From TMP-86 sp044226865 (GTDB lineage: Bacteria > Pseudomonadota > Gammaproteobacteria > Steroidobacterales > Steroidobacteraceae), in assembly GCA_044226865.1 (NCBI GenBank), contig JBGAGE010000003.1, positions 434,001-498,000 on the forward strand: a stretch of DNA of 64,000 nt, given 5' to 3'. The notes beneath the pieces are model-generated. The model did no database searches, had not been told where the DNA came from, and was given only the letters and a program-made list of their open reading frames with translations. This document shows positions 19,220 to 30,273 of the stretch, in pieces. Within the stretch, counting starts at the first letter, position 1. The number at the start of each line of letters is the position of its first letter. A program made the position numbers and the translations under genes.

Positions 19220-19717
19220 TCACCCTTCCAGAATAGACCTAAGCATCCAGGCGGTTTTCTCGTGAATATCCAACCGCTGCGTCAGCAAATCCGCAGTGGG
19301 TTGATCGTTGGCTTGCTCGGCCAACGGGAACACGCTGCGCGCCGTCTTGGCGACTGCCTCGTGGCCTTTGACCAGGATGCCCACCATTTGCTTGGCGGCG
19401 GGTACGCCCGCGGTCTCCTTGATGGAGGACAGTTCGGCGAACTTCGAGTAGGTGCCCGGTGCGGGGAAACCCAGGGCGCGGATGCGTTCGGCGATGGGAT
19501 CCACGGCATTCCACAGCTCGGTGTACTGCTCCATGAACATGGTGTGCAGGGTGTTGAACATCGGGCCGGTGACGTTCCAGTGGAAGTTATGGGTGGTCAG
19601 GTACAGCGTGTAGGTGTCGGCCAGCACGCGTGACAGGCCGTCGGCGATCTTGCGACGGTCTTCGCTGCTGATGCCGATGTCGATCCTGGCGGCGGAAGAC
19701 TTGGATTTCTTTGCCAT
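19220..19717 (-). CDS. dps: Dps-family ferritin-like DNA-protection protein
   Basis: The 165-residue protein belongs to the Dps/bacterioferritin-like dodecamers that oxidise and store iron and protect DNA in stress or stationary phase. A lysine-rich N-terminus (MAKKSKSS) could bind DNA. The inter-subunit ferroxidase residues are seen as H and W in HNFHWNVTGP and as D and E in VDPIAERIRALG. The start ATG has GGAG upstream. It stands alone between the repeat region and dedA. Confidence 0.9.
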   Translation of the reverse strand: MAKKSKSSAARIDIGISSEDRRKIADGLSRVLADTYTLYLTTHNFHWNVTGPMFNTLHTMFMEQYTELWNAVDPIAERIRALGFPAPGTYSKFAELSSIKETAGVPAAKQMVGILVKGHEAVAKTARSVFPLAEQANDQPTADLLTQRLDIHEKTAWMLRSILEG

Positions 19718-19775
19718 GGGAGCTCCGTTGTGGTGCGGTTGTGCGTGGTCCGCACACAGGCCCCTCGCGAACTTG

Positions 19776-20399
19776 TCAGCGCAGACGCGCTGCGGGCCGG
19801 TGGACGAACCAATAATATAATGCGGCCAGTGCTGCGCCGATCAAGGCCACCAGCGCAGCGAAGCGATGCAGCGAGCCGGCCAACAGATCGGGGTTGCGTC
19901 CGACGGTCACGCCCAGCCAGGACAGCACGCCGCACCAGAAGGCCGATCCTACCAGCGTCGCGAGTGAATACCAGCGGAAGTCCATGCGCACGATGCCGGC
20001 GGGGATGCCGATCAGGTGGCGGATCACGGGCAGCAGGCGGGAGAAGAACACGCCCGGCGTGCCATAGTGCGCGGCCCAACTCTCGGCCTTCTCGATCTTC
20101 GCGGCGGCGATGCCCACGTACGGGCCGAACTTGATCATGAACGGCCGTCCCAGCAGCCGCGCGCCCCAGTACATCACCGCGGCTCCCACCCAGGAGCCGA
20201 GCGTGCCGGCCGCCACGATTCCGTAGACGTTGAGCTGCCCTTGCGTGTGCGCCAGGTATGCAGCCGGCGGAATGATGATCTCGCTTGGGATGGGGACGAA
20301 GGTGCTCTCCAGTGCCATCAGCGCACCGACGAGCCAGTACCCGCCATCACCCAGTACCGACAGATACCACTGCGAGAACTGCTGCCACAGCCCGCTCAC
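19776..20399 (-). CDS. DedA-family membrane protein
   Basis: The 207-residue integral membrane protein has the DedA (VTT/SNARE-associated) core: the motif F.P.PSE near residue 36, G(A)x(L)GRP, and FSRLLPVIRHLIGIPAG with the conserved Arg residues. DedA proteins support membrane-lipid homeostasis, and some flip undecaprenyl phosphate or phosphatidylethanolamine. The start is GTG, 6 bases after the ppiD stop, so it is probably in the same transcript as ppiD. Confidence 0.88.
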   Translation of the reverse strand: MSGLWQQFSQWYLSVLGDGGYWLVGALMALESTFVPIPSEIIIPPAAYLAHTQGQLNVYGIVAAGTLGSWVGAAVMYWGARLLGRPFMIKFGPYVGIAAAKIEKAESWAAHYGTPGVFFSRLLPVIRHLIGIPAGIVRMDFRWYSLATLVGSAFWCGVLSWLGVTVGRNPDLLAGSLHRFAALVALIGAALAALYYWFVHRPAARLR

Positions 20400-20405
20400 G
20401 GCGTG

Positions 20406-22337
20406 TTATTCGAGCGCTTGCGGGTTGAGCTTCACCTTGGCGCTGGCGCGCGCCGCGCCCGCATAGGCCATGGCCTCCGAATCGGCGAGCGCGTCTGCAT
20501 ATTGGCGCTTGAGCTGCATCGCCTGCACGTCCTGCACCGGGTCGAGCTTGACGGCCGTGAACGCCAGCACCGCGGAATCACCATTCGCCAGGGCCACCGC
20601 GCGGTACACGGGCTTGGCGGCGGGCTTGGGCGCCGTGAAGGCGGCCTCGAGGATCTCGCGCGGCACGGATTGATCGGAACGCGCCACGAATTTTGGCGCC
20701 TGCACCGTCGATCCCACGGACTTGGCGACGCCGTCCAAGGGCGTCGCAACGGCGCCGCCGGCCGCAGGCGCAGCGGGCACCGGCGCGTTTTCGGCGCTCT
20801 TCACGCCGGCCGCGGCCGCCGCAGCGGCCAGCTCCTCGCTGCGCTGCTTCTTCAATGCCTCGGTCACTTCGGTCAGCACCGCCTCCAGCGGCTTCTGCTG
20901 CGGCAGCTTGTGATTGGCGCCGCGCACCACGATGCCGCGGCCCTTTTCGACTTCGATGATGGGGCTCAGGCGTCCGTCGATGACATCCTGGCTGAACACC
21001 GCCTCGATGAGCGTCGGGGTGTTGGGCAGCGACCCGCCGCCGCCGGTCTTGCTGAATCCTTCGACCTGCTTGACGGTGAGTCCGGTCTTCTTCGCCACCG
21101 CGTCAAGGTCGGTCGAGCTCTGCAGGGCGGCGTCGGCCAGCTGGTCCTGCGCGCTGTTGAAGAGCCGCTCGGCCTCGTTGCGGCGGTATTGCTCCTCGAT
21201 ATCGGCGCGGCTCTCCTCGAAGCTCTTCTCGCTCTTCGGCCGCACGCCCTCCAGCTTCAGGATGTGATAGCCGAACTGGGTCTTGACCGGTCCGCGGATC
21301 TCCCCGGGCTGCATGGCAAAGGCAGCATCGGCGAACGGCGCCACCCAGACCTTGCGCTCGGACCAGCCGAGATCACCGCCCTGCTGTGCCGAAGCCTTGT
21401 CCTGGGAGAATTGCTTGGCGAGGGCGGAGAAATCCTCGCCCGACTTGGCGCGCTTGAGGACATCCTCGGCCTTGGCCTTGACGGCGGCATCTTCCTTGGG
21501 ATCGCTCACCGTCAACAGGATATGGCTGACCCGGCGCTGCTCGGACTGCGAATACTTCTCCGGATTCTTGGTCTTCTGCTCGGCGAAATAGGCGCGCAGC
21601 TGGGCCTCGTCGGCGTTCACCTTGGCGCTCATGTCCGCAAGGCTCAGCTCGACATAGCGGATGTCGAGCGTCTCGGGTGTCATGTACTGACCCTTGTGAG
21701 CCTCGTAGTAGGCCTTGAGGGCGGCATCATCGACCTTCACCTCGGGCAGGAAGTGCGCGGCGCTCACCACCACCCAGGACAGCTCGCGCTGCTGGCGGGT
21801 CAACGCATTGAGTTGCTTGACCTCGGCATCGGTGGTGAAACTCGAGCCACTCAGCGCCGAGCGCAGCTGGTTGATCTGGATCTCGCGCCGGACCAGGCCC
21901 TCCACTTCGGGAATGGAGCGCCCCTGGGCCTTGAGCACGGCGACCGCATGCGCCGAGTCGAACTTGCCGTCCACCTGGAAGGCGGGAATCTGGCTCATGG
22001 CCTGGATCAGGTCGGCCTCGCTGACGCGATAACCTTGATCGTGCAGCCGGTCAATGAGGGCAGCGATGCTGACCTCGTCCTCCAGCACCCGGGTCTTGAT
22101 CTCGTTGCGTTGGGCCTCGCTCAGCGGACCCGGCATGGAGCGTTCGATGCGCGCCAATTCCTGCTGGTAGTTCTGCCGCACGTCGACCGCGGAGATCTCA
22201 TGGCTTCCGACCATGGCGGCATACGTGGGCGCTCCCATGGTGAAGTTGATGCCCCAGAGGACGAAGACGATGGCGATGGCGCCGAGCAGCACGTAGGCCA
22301 CCCAACCTTTGATCTTGTCGTGAATGGTTTGCAGCAT
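20406..22337 (-). CDS. ppiD: Periplasmic folding chaperone PpiD (parvulin-type peptidyl-prolyl isomerase)
   Basis: The 643-residue protein is anchored by one N-terminal helix (about residues 12-34) with the rest in the periplasm. A SurA-like N-terminal chaperone domain is followed by a PPIC parvulin domain near residues 265-365 (RVSHILLTVSDP, LGWSERKVWVAPFADAAFAM, FGYHILKLEGVRP). A second degenerate region and an alanine-rich C-terminus complete it. PpiD works at the SecYEG exit. It keeps its usual place in the lon-to-ppiD block, but hupB is missing between them. Confidence 0.92.
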   Translation of the reverse strand: MLQTIHDKIKGWVAYVLLGAIAIVFVLWGINFTMGAPTYAAMVGSHEISAVDVRQNYQQELARIERSMPGPLSEAQRNEIKTRVLEDEVSIAALIDRLHDQGYRVSEADLIQAMSQIPAFQVDGKFDSAHAVAVLKAQGRSIPEVEGLVRREIQINQLRSALSGSSFTTDAEVKQLNALTRQQRELSWVVVSAAHFLPEVKVDDAALKAYYEAHKGQYMTPETLDIRYVELSLADMSAKVNADEAQLRAYFAEQKTKNPEKYSQSEQRRVSHILLTVSDPKEDAAVKAKAEDVLKRAKSGEDFSALAKQFSQDKASAQQGGDLGWSERKVWVAPFADAAFAMQPGEIRGPVKTQFGYHILKLEGVRPKSEKSFEESRADIEEQYRRNEAERLFNSAQDQLADAALQSSTDLDAVAKKTGLTVKQVEGFSKTGGGGSLPNTPTLIEAVFSQDVIDGRLSPIIEVEKGRGIVVRGANHKLPQQKPLEAVLTEVTEALKKQRSEELAAAAAAAGVKSAENAPVPAAPAAGGAVATPLDGVAKSVGSTVQAPKFVARSDQSVPREILEAAFTAPKPAAKPVYRAVALANGDSAVLAFTAVKLDPVQDVQAMQLKRQYADALADSEAMAYAGAARASAKVKLNPQALE

Positions 22338-22445
22338 ATGCGTCTTTAGAGCTTATTGGTCTTGTGGAACATGGGCATTAGAGGTGCGCGCGGCGCGGCC
22401 CTTACTTGAAGGGCTCGCGCTGACCTTACAGCGTCTTTGCAGAAA

Positions 22446-22522
22446 TGGCGGAGTGGACGGGACTCGAACCCGCGACCCTCGGCGTGACAGGCCGATATTC
22501 TAACCAGCTGAACTACCACTCC
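22446..22522 (-). tRNA. tRNA-Asp (GTC)
   Basis: The 77-base cloverleaf includes an encoded CCA end. Acceptor GGAGTGG, the anticodon loop CTGTCAC with anticodon GTC, and the T-loop GTTCGAGTC are all standard. It lies 5 bases downstream of tRNA-Val, so the two are surely one transcript. Confidence 0.97.
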
Positions 22523-22527
22523 GTTTG

Positions 22528-22603
22528 TGGTGGGTGCTGAGGGGATCGAACCCCCGACATTCGCCGTGTAAAGGCGACGCTCTACCAGCTGAGCTAAGCA
22601 CCC
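22528..22603 (-). tRNA. tRNA-Val (TAC)
   Basis: The 76-base cloverleaf includes an encoded CCA end. Acceptor GGGTGCT pairs with AGCACCC, the anticodon loop holds TAC, and the T-loop GGTTCGATC is normal. It is transcribed with tRNA-Asp towards ppiD. A possible -10 (TAGACT) lies about 30 bases upstream on the minus strand. Confidence 0.97.
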
Positions 22604-23038
22604 GATCCTCGCTGATGAAGAGGCGCGGAAGTCTACGCGAGCACCCCGCGGTTGGCTAGTGGAGTTCGCTGCCGAGTTGAATATTTTCATGCACTTGACT
22701 GACATCGCCATTTCGATGGAATTCGCATATCACAGCCAGCGGCCGGCCGGCAGAATGGCGCGTATCCGCGGTGGCGGTAGGCCATGGCAATGGCGGTGTT
22801 CTTGCCTTGCCGCGCCCGCGCGAAACCAGCCGTGGACGGCTGCAATAGGCTCATGAGGCGGGATCGGATGGCAGCAGGCGGCACCGCATTAATCATAAAT
22901 AACATCACTAATAACTATTAAATATATGATATTTATATATTTAATACCTCTCGTCCTTACCGAAATTTCGCGAATTCCCGTCGGTTTCCCACCCGAACAT
23001 CCCTCACCTCATCCACTTTTTAATCATACAGTTAGCGC
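22604..23038. other. Intergenic region with an abrupt AT-rich half
   Basis: The left part (22604-22880) is normal GC-rich sequence with no convincing gene; it should hold the tRNA promoter on the minus strand. From about 22887 to 23038 the composition becomes AT-rich, very unlike the rest of the window. That half contains a perfect AT palindrome (22917-22945) and leads into the kinase gene at 23039. Confidence 0.6.
22917..22945. promoter_or_regulatory. AT-rich palindrome upstream of the P-loop kinase gene
   Basis: The perfect 11-base arms ATTAAATATAT and ATATATTTAAT flank a 7-base centre. It sits about 95 bases upstream of the kinase start in the only strongly AT-rich patch of the window. 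It could be an operator or nucleoid-protein site; no known binding consensus is recognised. Confidence 0.45.
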
Positions 23039-23575
23039 ATGAACTTAATTCTGATAGGCGGCATGCCGGGAGCCGGGAAATCGACCCTGGCGACGCTCCT
23101 GGGGTCCCGATACGGCCTGCCGGTACTCGGCAAGGACCCCATCAAAGAGGCGCTCATGGACGCCCTGCGAGGCCCACAGGCGCCCTCGTCCCGCCAGCTC
23201 AGCGATGCCGCCTTCGCGGTGCTGTTCGCCCTCGCCCGGCAACTCCTGCCCGTTGGCCCCGGGGTGATCCTGGAGGGGAATTTTCGTCCGGGCGAGCATG
23301 CCGCCAACGTGATCGCCATGATCGATGCACACCCCGGCCTGCAGCTCACGCAGATCCTTTGCAGGATCGATGAGCGGACACGGCTGGTCCGGCTCGAGGA
23401 TCGGCGCCGAACCGGCGCTCGGCATCCCGGTCACGAGGATAGGTCGGCCGCGGTGATCGCTGACCGGACGGCCGATGACTTCCTCGAGGTACCCGGATGG
23501 CGGGTGCTCCACCAGGGGATCGATACCCCGGCGTTGTTGGAAGCGATGGACGCGCGGATGGCGCGCCGCGGCTAA
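23039..23575 (+). CDS. P-loop kinase (AAA_33-like)
   Basis: The 178-residue protein starts with a Walker A motif, GGMPGAGKST at residues 7-16. It has a Walker B-like GVILEGNFRPGE and a lid-like segment with several arginines (RLVRLEDRRRTGARHPGHE). This is the pattern of small-molecule or nucleic-acid P-loop kinases of the AAA_33/zeta-toxin-like group; the substrate is unknown. No ribosome site is seen before the ATG, so translation may be leaderless. It is the only plus-strand gene between ppiD and tig, and its upstream DNA is AT-rich, which suggests insertion into the block. Confidence 0.75.
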   Translation: MNLILIGGMPGAGKSTLATLLGSRYGLPVLGKDPIKEALMDALRGPQAPSSRQLSDAAFAVLFALARQLLPVGPGVILEGNFRPGEHAANVIAMIDAHPGLQLTQILCRIDERTRLVRLEDRRRTGARHPGHEDRSAAVIADRTADDFLEVPGWRVLHQGIDTPALLEAMDARMARRG

Positions 23576-23600
23576 CCGACGCCGCGAGCGCGGACGGGCC

Positions 23601-24236
23601 TTAGCGGGTCTCCGCCGGCACGGCCGTGGGCCGCGCCGTCCCCAGATAGCAATAGCCCACGAGCGCCGGTGCGCGCGGCAGCGGCGGATGATCGACATCG
23701 ACCTGAAAGCCGGCGCGCTGCACCAGGGTGCCGATGTCGCGATTGATGTGGCAGCCATCGAAGATCCGTCCCCATAGGCCATCCAGGCGGTCCTGCCAGC
23801 GGCTGATGCGCGGTTCGGGATGCCTCCCATGCTCCAGGAACAGGAATTGACCCTGCGGCTTGAGCACCCGCTTCACCTCGGCCAACGCGCCGGCGACGTT
23901 GGGAATGCTGCACAACGTCAGGGTGCTCAACACACAGTCAAAGCTCCCGCTCTGGAAGGGCATGTCCTCCGCGCTGGCCTGCAAGTGCTCGATGTCGGGG
24001 CGGAAGCGCCGCGCACGCTCCTGCGCAAGCGCGGTCATGCCGGGATTGATGTCGATGGCGGTGACGGCCTCGATGCCGGCCGGATAAAGCTCGAGGTTGA
24101 TGCCCGTGCCGATGCCGATCTCCAGCACCCTGCCCCGGGCCGGCGCCAACGCGCGCCGCCGCAATGCATTCAGGTCGCGATCGGCCGCCGTCCACTCCAG
24201 CAGACGGGGAAAGATGCGTTCGCGATAGAAGCCCAC
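23601..24236 (-). CDS. Class I SAM-dependent methyltransferase (METTL7/UbiE-like)
   Basis: The 211-residue protein has motif I VLEIGIGTGINLE, acidic motif II AIDIN, SAEDMPFQSGSFDCVLSTLTLC, and the FLEHGRHPE segment seen in the METTL7-like thiol or lipid methyltransferase group. The substrate is unknown. The start is GTG with a weak ribosome site. It is transcribed in the same direction as lon and lies 43 bases after it, with a strong hairpin between. Confidence 0.8.
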   Translation of the reverse strand: MGFYRERIFPRLLEWTAADRDLNALRRRALAPARGRVLEIGIGTGINLELYPAGIEAVTAIDINPGMTALAQERARRFRPDIEHLQASAEDMPFQSGSFDCVLSTLTLCSIPNVAGALAEVKRVLKPQGQFLFLEHGRHPEPRISRWQDRLDGLWGRIFDGCHINRDIGTLVQRAGFQVDVDHPPLPRAPALVGYCYLGTARPTAVPAETR

Positions 24237-24249
24237 GAGGTGCGTGCAG

Positions 24250-24279
24250 GAGATGGGGCCGGATCACCGGCCCCGTATC

Positions 24280-24281
<2 letters not shown>
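24250..24281 (-). terminator. GC-rich hairpin at the lon stop codon
   Basis: The stem GGGGCCGG/CCGGCCCC has a 4-base loop and is extended by GAGAT/ATCTC after a 2-base bulge. It overlaps the lon stop. There is no U-run, so it may be a partial terminator or an mRNA-end stabiliser before the methyltransferase gene. Confidence 0.45.
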
Positions 24282-26715
<2,434 letters not shown>

Positions 26716-26764
26716 TGGAGGTACCTATGAGGGCAGAGGGCGTTCAAGGGCGCCCGAAGCGGTA

Positions 26765-26793
26765 GGATGCGGCCGCATCCACCGGGATTCAAG
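26765..26793 (-). promoter_or_regulatory. Putative heat-shock (sigma-32) promoter of lon
   Basis: On the minus strand CTTGAA (26793-26788) is followed after 15 bases by CCGCATCC (26772-26765), close to the sigma-32 pattern CTTGAA-N13-15-CCCCATnT. It ends 49 bases before the lon GTG. Lon is a classic heat-shock gene, which supports the reading. Confidence 0.5.
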
Positions 26794-26897
26794 GCTGCAA
26801 GCGCGCGATGCGCTGCAGTCATTGCAATGCGATTTGCGCCGCGCGAGACGCAGCGCCTGGCTGTCGTCCCGTCACGCCGCAAAGCGAAGAGTGGCAT

Positions 26898-28226
26898 CTA
26901 GAGGTGGTCGGACCCGGTCGGGCGCCGCGGTTCCTCGACCGGCGCTACCAGGCGCGGGTCTTCGGTGCGGTGCACGATGAACGGCTTGTTCTGACCGTCG
27001 ATGACCTGCTCGTCGACCACCACCTTCTGCACATTACGCAGGGAAGGCAGGTCGTACATGGTGTCGAGCAGCACGTTTTCCAGGATGGTGCGCAGGCCGC
27101 GGGCGCCGGTCTTGCGCTGCATGGCCTTGCGGGCCACCGAGCGCAGCGCATCCTCGCGGAAGTCCAGTTCCACGCCTTCCATGTCGAACAGCTTGCGATA
27201 CTGCTTGGTGAGCGCGTTCTTGGGCTGCATGAGGATGGACACCAGCGCGTCCTCATCCAGTTCCTCGAGCGTGGCCACCACCGGCAGGCGGCCGACGAAT
27301 TCAGGAATGAGGCCGAACTTGATCAAATCCTCGGGCTCGGTGTCGTGGAACACGTCATTCCCATGCGGGCGGGCGTTGGCCTGGCGGATCTCAGCCATGA
27401 AACCGATGCCGCTCTTGTGGGTGCGGTTCATGATGATCTTTTCCAGGCCCGCGAACGCGCCACCGCAGATGAACAGGATATTGGTGGTGTCGACCTGCAG
27501 GAACTCCTGCTGCGGGTGCTTGCGGCCGCCCTGCGGCGGGACCGAGGCAATGGTGCCCTCGATCAGCTTCAGCAGGGCCTGCTGCACGCCCTCTCCCGAG
27601 ACGTCCCGGGTGATGGAGGGGTTATCCGACTTGCGGGAAATCTTGTCGATTTCGTCGATATAGACGATGCCCGTCTGGGCCTTTTCCACGTCGTAATCGC
27701 ACTTCTGCAGGAGCTTCTGGATGATGTTTTCGACGTCCTCACCCACATAACCGGCCTCGGTCAGGGTGGTGGCGTCGGCAATGGTGAAGGGCACGTTCAG
27801 GAGCCGGGCCAGGGTCTCGGCCAGCAGGGTCTTGCCTGAGCCAGTGGGGCCGATCAGCAGGATGTTGCTCTTGGCGAGTTCGACCTCGTCCTTGGAACGG
27901 GCGCCGGACTCCCCACCGCGGGTCTGCAGGCGCTTGTAATGGTTGTACACAGCCACCGACAGGACGCGCTTGGCGCGCTCCTGGCCGATGACGTATTCGT
28001 CCAGTACCTTCTTGATTTCCTGGGGTTTTGGCAGCTTGTCGCGGGTGCGCTCGGCGCGCTCCTCGAGCTCTTCCCGGATGATGTCATTGCACAGTTCGAC
28101 GCATTCGTCGCACACGAACACCGACGGGCCGGCGATGAGCTTTCTTACCTCGTGCTGGCTCTTGCCGCAGAACGAGCAGTACAGAAGCTTGCCGTCATCA
28201 TGCTTGCCGCGGGATTCGTCGCTCAT
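26898..28226 (-). CDS. clpX: ClpX, ATPase subunit of the ClpXP protease
   Basis: The 442-residue unfoldase has an N-terminal C4 zinc-binding domain (CSFCGKSQ and CDECVELC), Walker A GPTGSGKT, Walker B IVYIDEIDK, sensor elements, and the IGF loop in HKSGIGFMAEIR that docks on ClpP. The C-terminal extension PVEEPRRPTGSDHL is slightly longer than in E. coli. The ribosome site GAGGG precedes the ATG. It lies 72 bases downstream of clpP and 182 bases upstream of lon. Confidence 0.97.
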   Translation of the reverse strand: MSDESRGKHDDGKLLYCSFCGKSQHEVRKLIAGPSVFVCDECVELCNDIIREELEERAERTRDKLPKPQEIKKVLDEYVIGQERAKRVLSVAVYNHYKRLQTRGGESGARSKDEVELAKSNILLIGPTGSGKTLLAETLARLLNVPFTIADATTLTEAGYVGEDVENIIQKLLQKCDYDVEKAQTGIVYIDEIDKISRKSDNPSITRDVSGEGVQQALLKLIEGTIASVPPQGGRKHPQQEFLQVDTTNILFICGGAFAGLEKIIMNRTHKSGIGFMAEIRQANARPHGNDVFHDTEPEDLIKFGLIPEFVGRLPVVATLEELDEDALVSILMQPKNALTKQYRKLFDMEGVELDFREDALRSVARKAMQRKTGARGLRTILENVLLDTMYDLPSLRNVQKVVVDEQVIDGQNKPFIVHRTEDPRLVAPVEEPRRPTGSDHL

Positions 28227-28255
28227 GCTGCCCTCAAAAGACCCTTGTAAACTTA

Positions 28256-28261
28256 ACTATA
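28256..28261 (-). promoter_or_regulatory. Possible clpX -10 element
   Basis: A TATAGT hexamer lies within the clpP-clpX gap about 30 bases before the clpX start, in a locally AT-rich patch. The -35 match is poor, so an internal clpX promoter is only suggested. Confidence 0.3.
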
Positions 28262-28298
28262 TATCAAGACCTTGGGCGTTGACACCGCCCTACGGTCT

Positions 28299-28916
28299 TC
28301 AGGGTTTGGTCGGCAGCTCAGCGCGTTTCTCCAGCACGGAATCGATCAAACCGAACGCTTTTGCCGCATCAGGATTCATGAAATTGTCCCGGTCGCTCGC
28401 CACCTTGATTTCCTCAGGCGACTTTCCGGTGTGCCGGGCCAAAATTCTGTTAAGCCGTTCACGAGTATCGAGAACGTCACGTGCATGGATATCAATATCC
28501 GAGGCCTGGCCCTGAAAACCGGCCGACGGCTGGTGGATCATGATCTTGGAGTTGGGCAGGGAGTAGCGCTTGCCGGCCGCCCCGCCCGCCAGCAGCACGG
28601 CTCCCATGGAGGCCGCCAAGCCAATGCACATGGTGCTGACATCCGGCTTGATGAACTGCATGCAGTCGTAGATGGCCATCCCGGCGCTGACCGAGCCACC
28701 CGGGGAATTGATGTACAGGCCGATGTCCTTGTCCGGGTTCTCGGACTCCAGGAACAGGAGCTGCGCCACGACCACATTGGCCATGTAGTCTTCCACCGGA
28801 CCGACGATGAAGATCAGTCGTTCCTTGAGCAAGCGCGAGTAAATGTCGTAGGCACGCTCGCCACGGGCGGTCTGCTCGACCACCATCGGAACCAGATTCA
28901 ATGCACGTGTATTCAT
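28299..28916 (-). CDS. clpP: ClpP, proteolytic subunit of Clp protease
   Basis: The 205-residue serine protease forms the tetradecameric barrel used with ClpX (and ClpA). Catalytic Ser is in GLAASMGAVLLAGG and His in MIHQPSAGFQGQASDI; the catalytic Asp is expected in the later DRDNFM region. The short N-terminal propeptide, MNTRALNLVPMVVEQT, fits the family. It is 43 bases after tig and upstream of clpX, the standard order. Confidence 0.97.
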   Translation of the reverse strand: MNTRALNLVPMVVEQTARGERAYDIYSRLLKERLIFIVGPVEDYMANVVVAQLLFLESENPDKDIGLYINSPGGSVSAGMAIYDCMQFIKPDVSTMCIGLAASMGAVLLAGGAAGKRYSLPNSKIMIHQPSAGFQGQASDIDIHARDVLDTRERLNRILARHTGKSPEEIKVASDRDNFMNPDAAKAFGLIDSVLEKRAELPTKP

Positions 28917-28959
28917 CTATTCCCTCTTGCCTTCACCGTTGGGACTACGCCAGCTGGTT

Positions 28960-30252
28960 TCAAGCCAGCTGCATCACATCCTTGAAGGACGAATTTAACT
29001 CCGAAACCTGCGCGCGCGAGAGGACATTGTCCACAACTTGGTCCTCGAGCACCAAATTCTCGATTTGACGCATGGCGTTCGCATTTTGACGATATGCGCG
29101 CAGCAGCGCCTCGGGATCGCCGTAGCTGCCCGCCATTTCGTTCAGGCGGGCCGTCACACGCGCCTGGTCGAGGGTAATCGCGCTCTGTTTGACGATTTCA
29201 TTCAGGATCAGCCCTAACGACACACGGCGGCGCGCCGGCTCTTCGAAGGGTTCGCGCGGCGGAGCCTGGGTGACGTCCTGGGTGCCGGCACGGCGCATGG
29301 CCTCGAGCTGCATCTCCTGGATTTGCGATTCCACCAGTGATTTGGGCAACTCCACCGTGTTCGCGGCCAGCAGGGCCTCGAGCACCGCTTGCTTGACGCG
29401 TGCGCGCAGGTTCTGCGAAAGCTCGCGATTGAGGTTGTCGGCCACGTCTGCCTTGAGCTTGTCCAAGCCACCGGATTCGACACCCAGGGCATTGAAAAAT
29501 TCCTCATCCAGCGCGGGCAACGCGGATGCTTCCACGCTTTTCACGTGGATCTTGAAGATGGCCGTCTTGCCCGCGAGTTCCGTGGCGCGATAGTCCGCCG
29601 GAAACGTGAGGCTGACTTCCTTGTCCTCGCCGGCCTTCACGCCCAGGAGGCCGTTCTCGATTTCCGGCAGCATGCGCTTCTGTCCCAACACCACCGGCAC
29701 GCCATCGCCCTTGCCGCCGGGGAAAGGCACGCCATCGACGCTGCCTTCGAAGTCCACGGTGACGCGGTCGGTGTCCACGGCTGGCCGGTCCACCGCCGAG
29801 TACACGGGGCGCTCGGAACGCAGCCGCTCGATCATGGTGTCGACGTCGGCGTCGGTGACCGCGGCCACGGTGCGCTCGATCTTGATGTTTTCGATGGGCG
29901 CCAATTGCACCTCGGGGAACACCTCGAAGGTGGCCACGTAGCGCAGGCCATCGCCATCGCCGAGCGACTGCGGTTCGATCTGCGGGTTGCCGGCGGGATT
30001 GAGCTGCTTCTGCGTGACGGCCTCGGCGAAGCTGGACTGCAGCAGGTCACCGATGACCTCGCGGTGCACCTGGGCGCCGAACTGCTGGCGGATCACCGTG
30101 AGGGGCGCCTTGCCCGGACGGAAGCCGTTGAGACGCGCCGTCTTGCCGATACGCTTCAGGCGATCGGAGATCTCCTGATTGACCCGTTCGGCGGGGATCT
30201 GCACTTCTAGACGGCGGGCGAGCTTCCCCGTATTCTCAACTGAAACCTGCAT
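28960..30252 (-). CDS. tig: Trigger factor, ribosome-associated chaperone
   Basis: The 430-residue protein has the N-terminal ribosome-binding domain with the signature-like GFRPGKAPLTVI near residue 45. The FKBP-type prolyl isomerase domain follows near residues 160-245 (DRVTVDFEGSVDGVPFPGG), and then the long helical C-terminal arms. The start is ATG 30252 with AGAGGA 5 bases upstream; a longer reading to 30303 runs into the tRNA-Leu gene. The gene begins only 21 bases after the tRNA and is probably co-transcribed with it. Confidence 0.96.
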   Translation of the reverse strand: MQVSVENTGKLARRLEVQIPAERVNQEISDRLKRIGKTARLNGFRPGKAPLTVIRQQFGAQVHREVIGDLLQSSFAEAVTQKQLNPAGNPQIEPQSLGDGDGLRYVATFEVFPEVQLAPIENIKIERTVAAVTDADVDTMIERLRSERPVYSAVDRPAVDTDRVTVDFEGSVDGVPFPGGKGDGVPVVLGQKRMLPEIENGLLGVKAGEDKEVSLTFPADYRATELAGKTAIFKIHVKSVEASALPALDEEFFNALGVESGGLDKLKADVADNLNRELSQNLRARVKQAVLEALLAANTVELPKSLVESQIQEMQLEAMRRAGTQDVTQAPPREPFEEPARRRVSLGLILNEIVKQSAITLDQARVTARLNEMAGSYGDPEALLRAYRQNANAMRQIENLVLEDQVVDNVLSRAQVSELNSSFKDVMQLA

Positions 30253-30273
30253 ATCGGTCCTCTTCGATTCAAG

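Noticed and set aside
20016..22349. 777-codon plus-strand frame opposite dedA and ppiD
   Set aside because: It spans two convincing genes on the other strand and has the same shadow composition without any domain.
22346..22711. Open frame of 121 codons on the minus strand
   Set aside because: It is translated straight through tRNA-Val and tRNA-Asp and shows the well-known spurious tRNA peptide pattern (LAQLVERRLYTANVGG).
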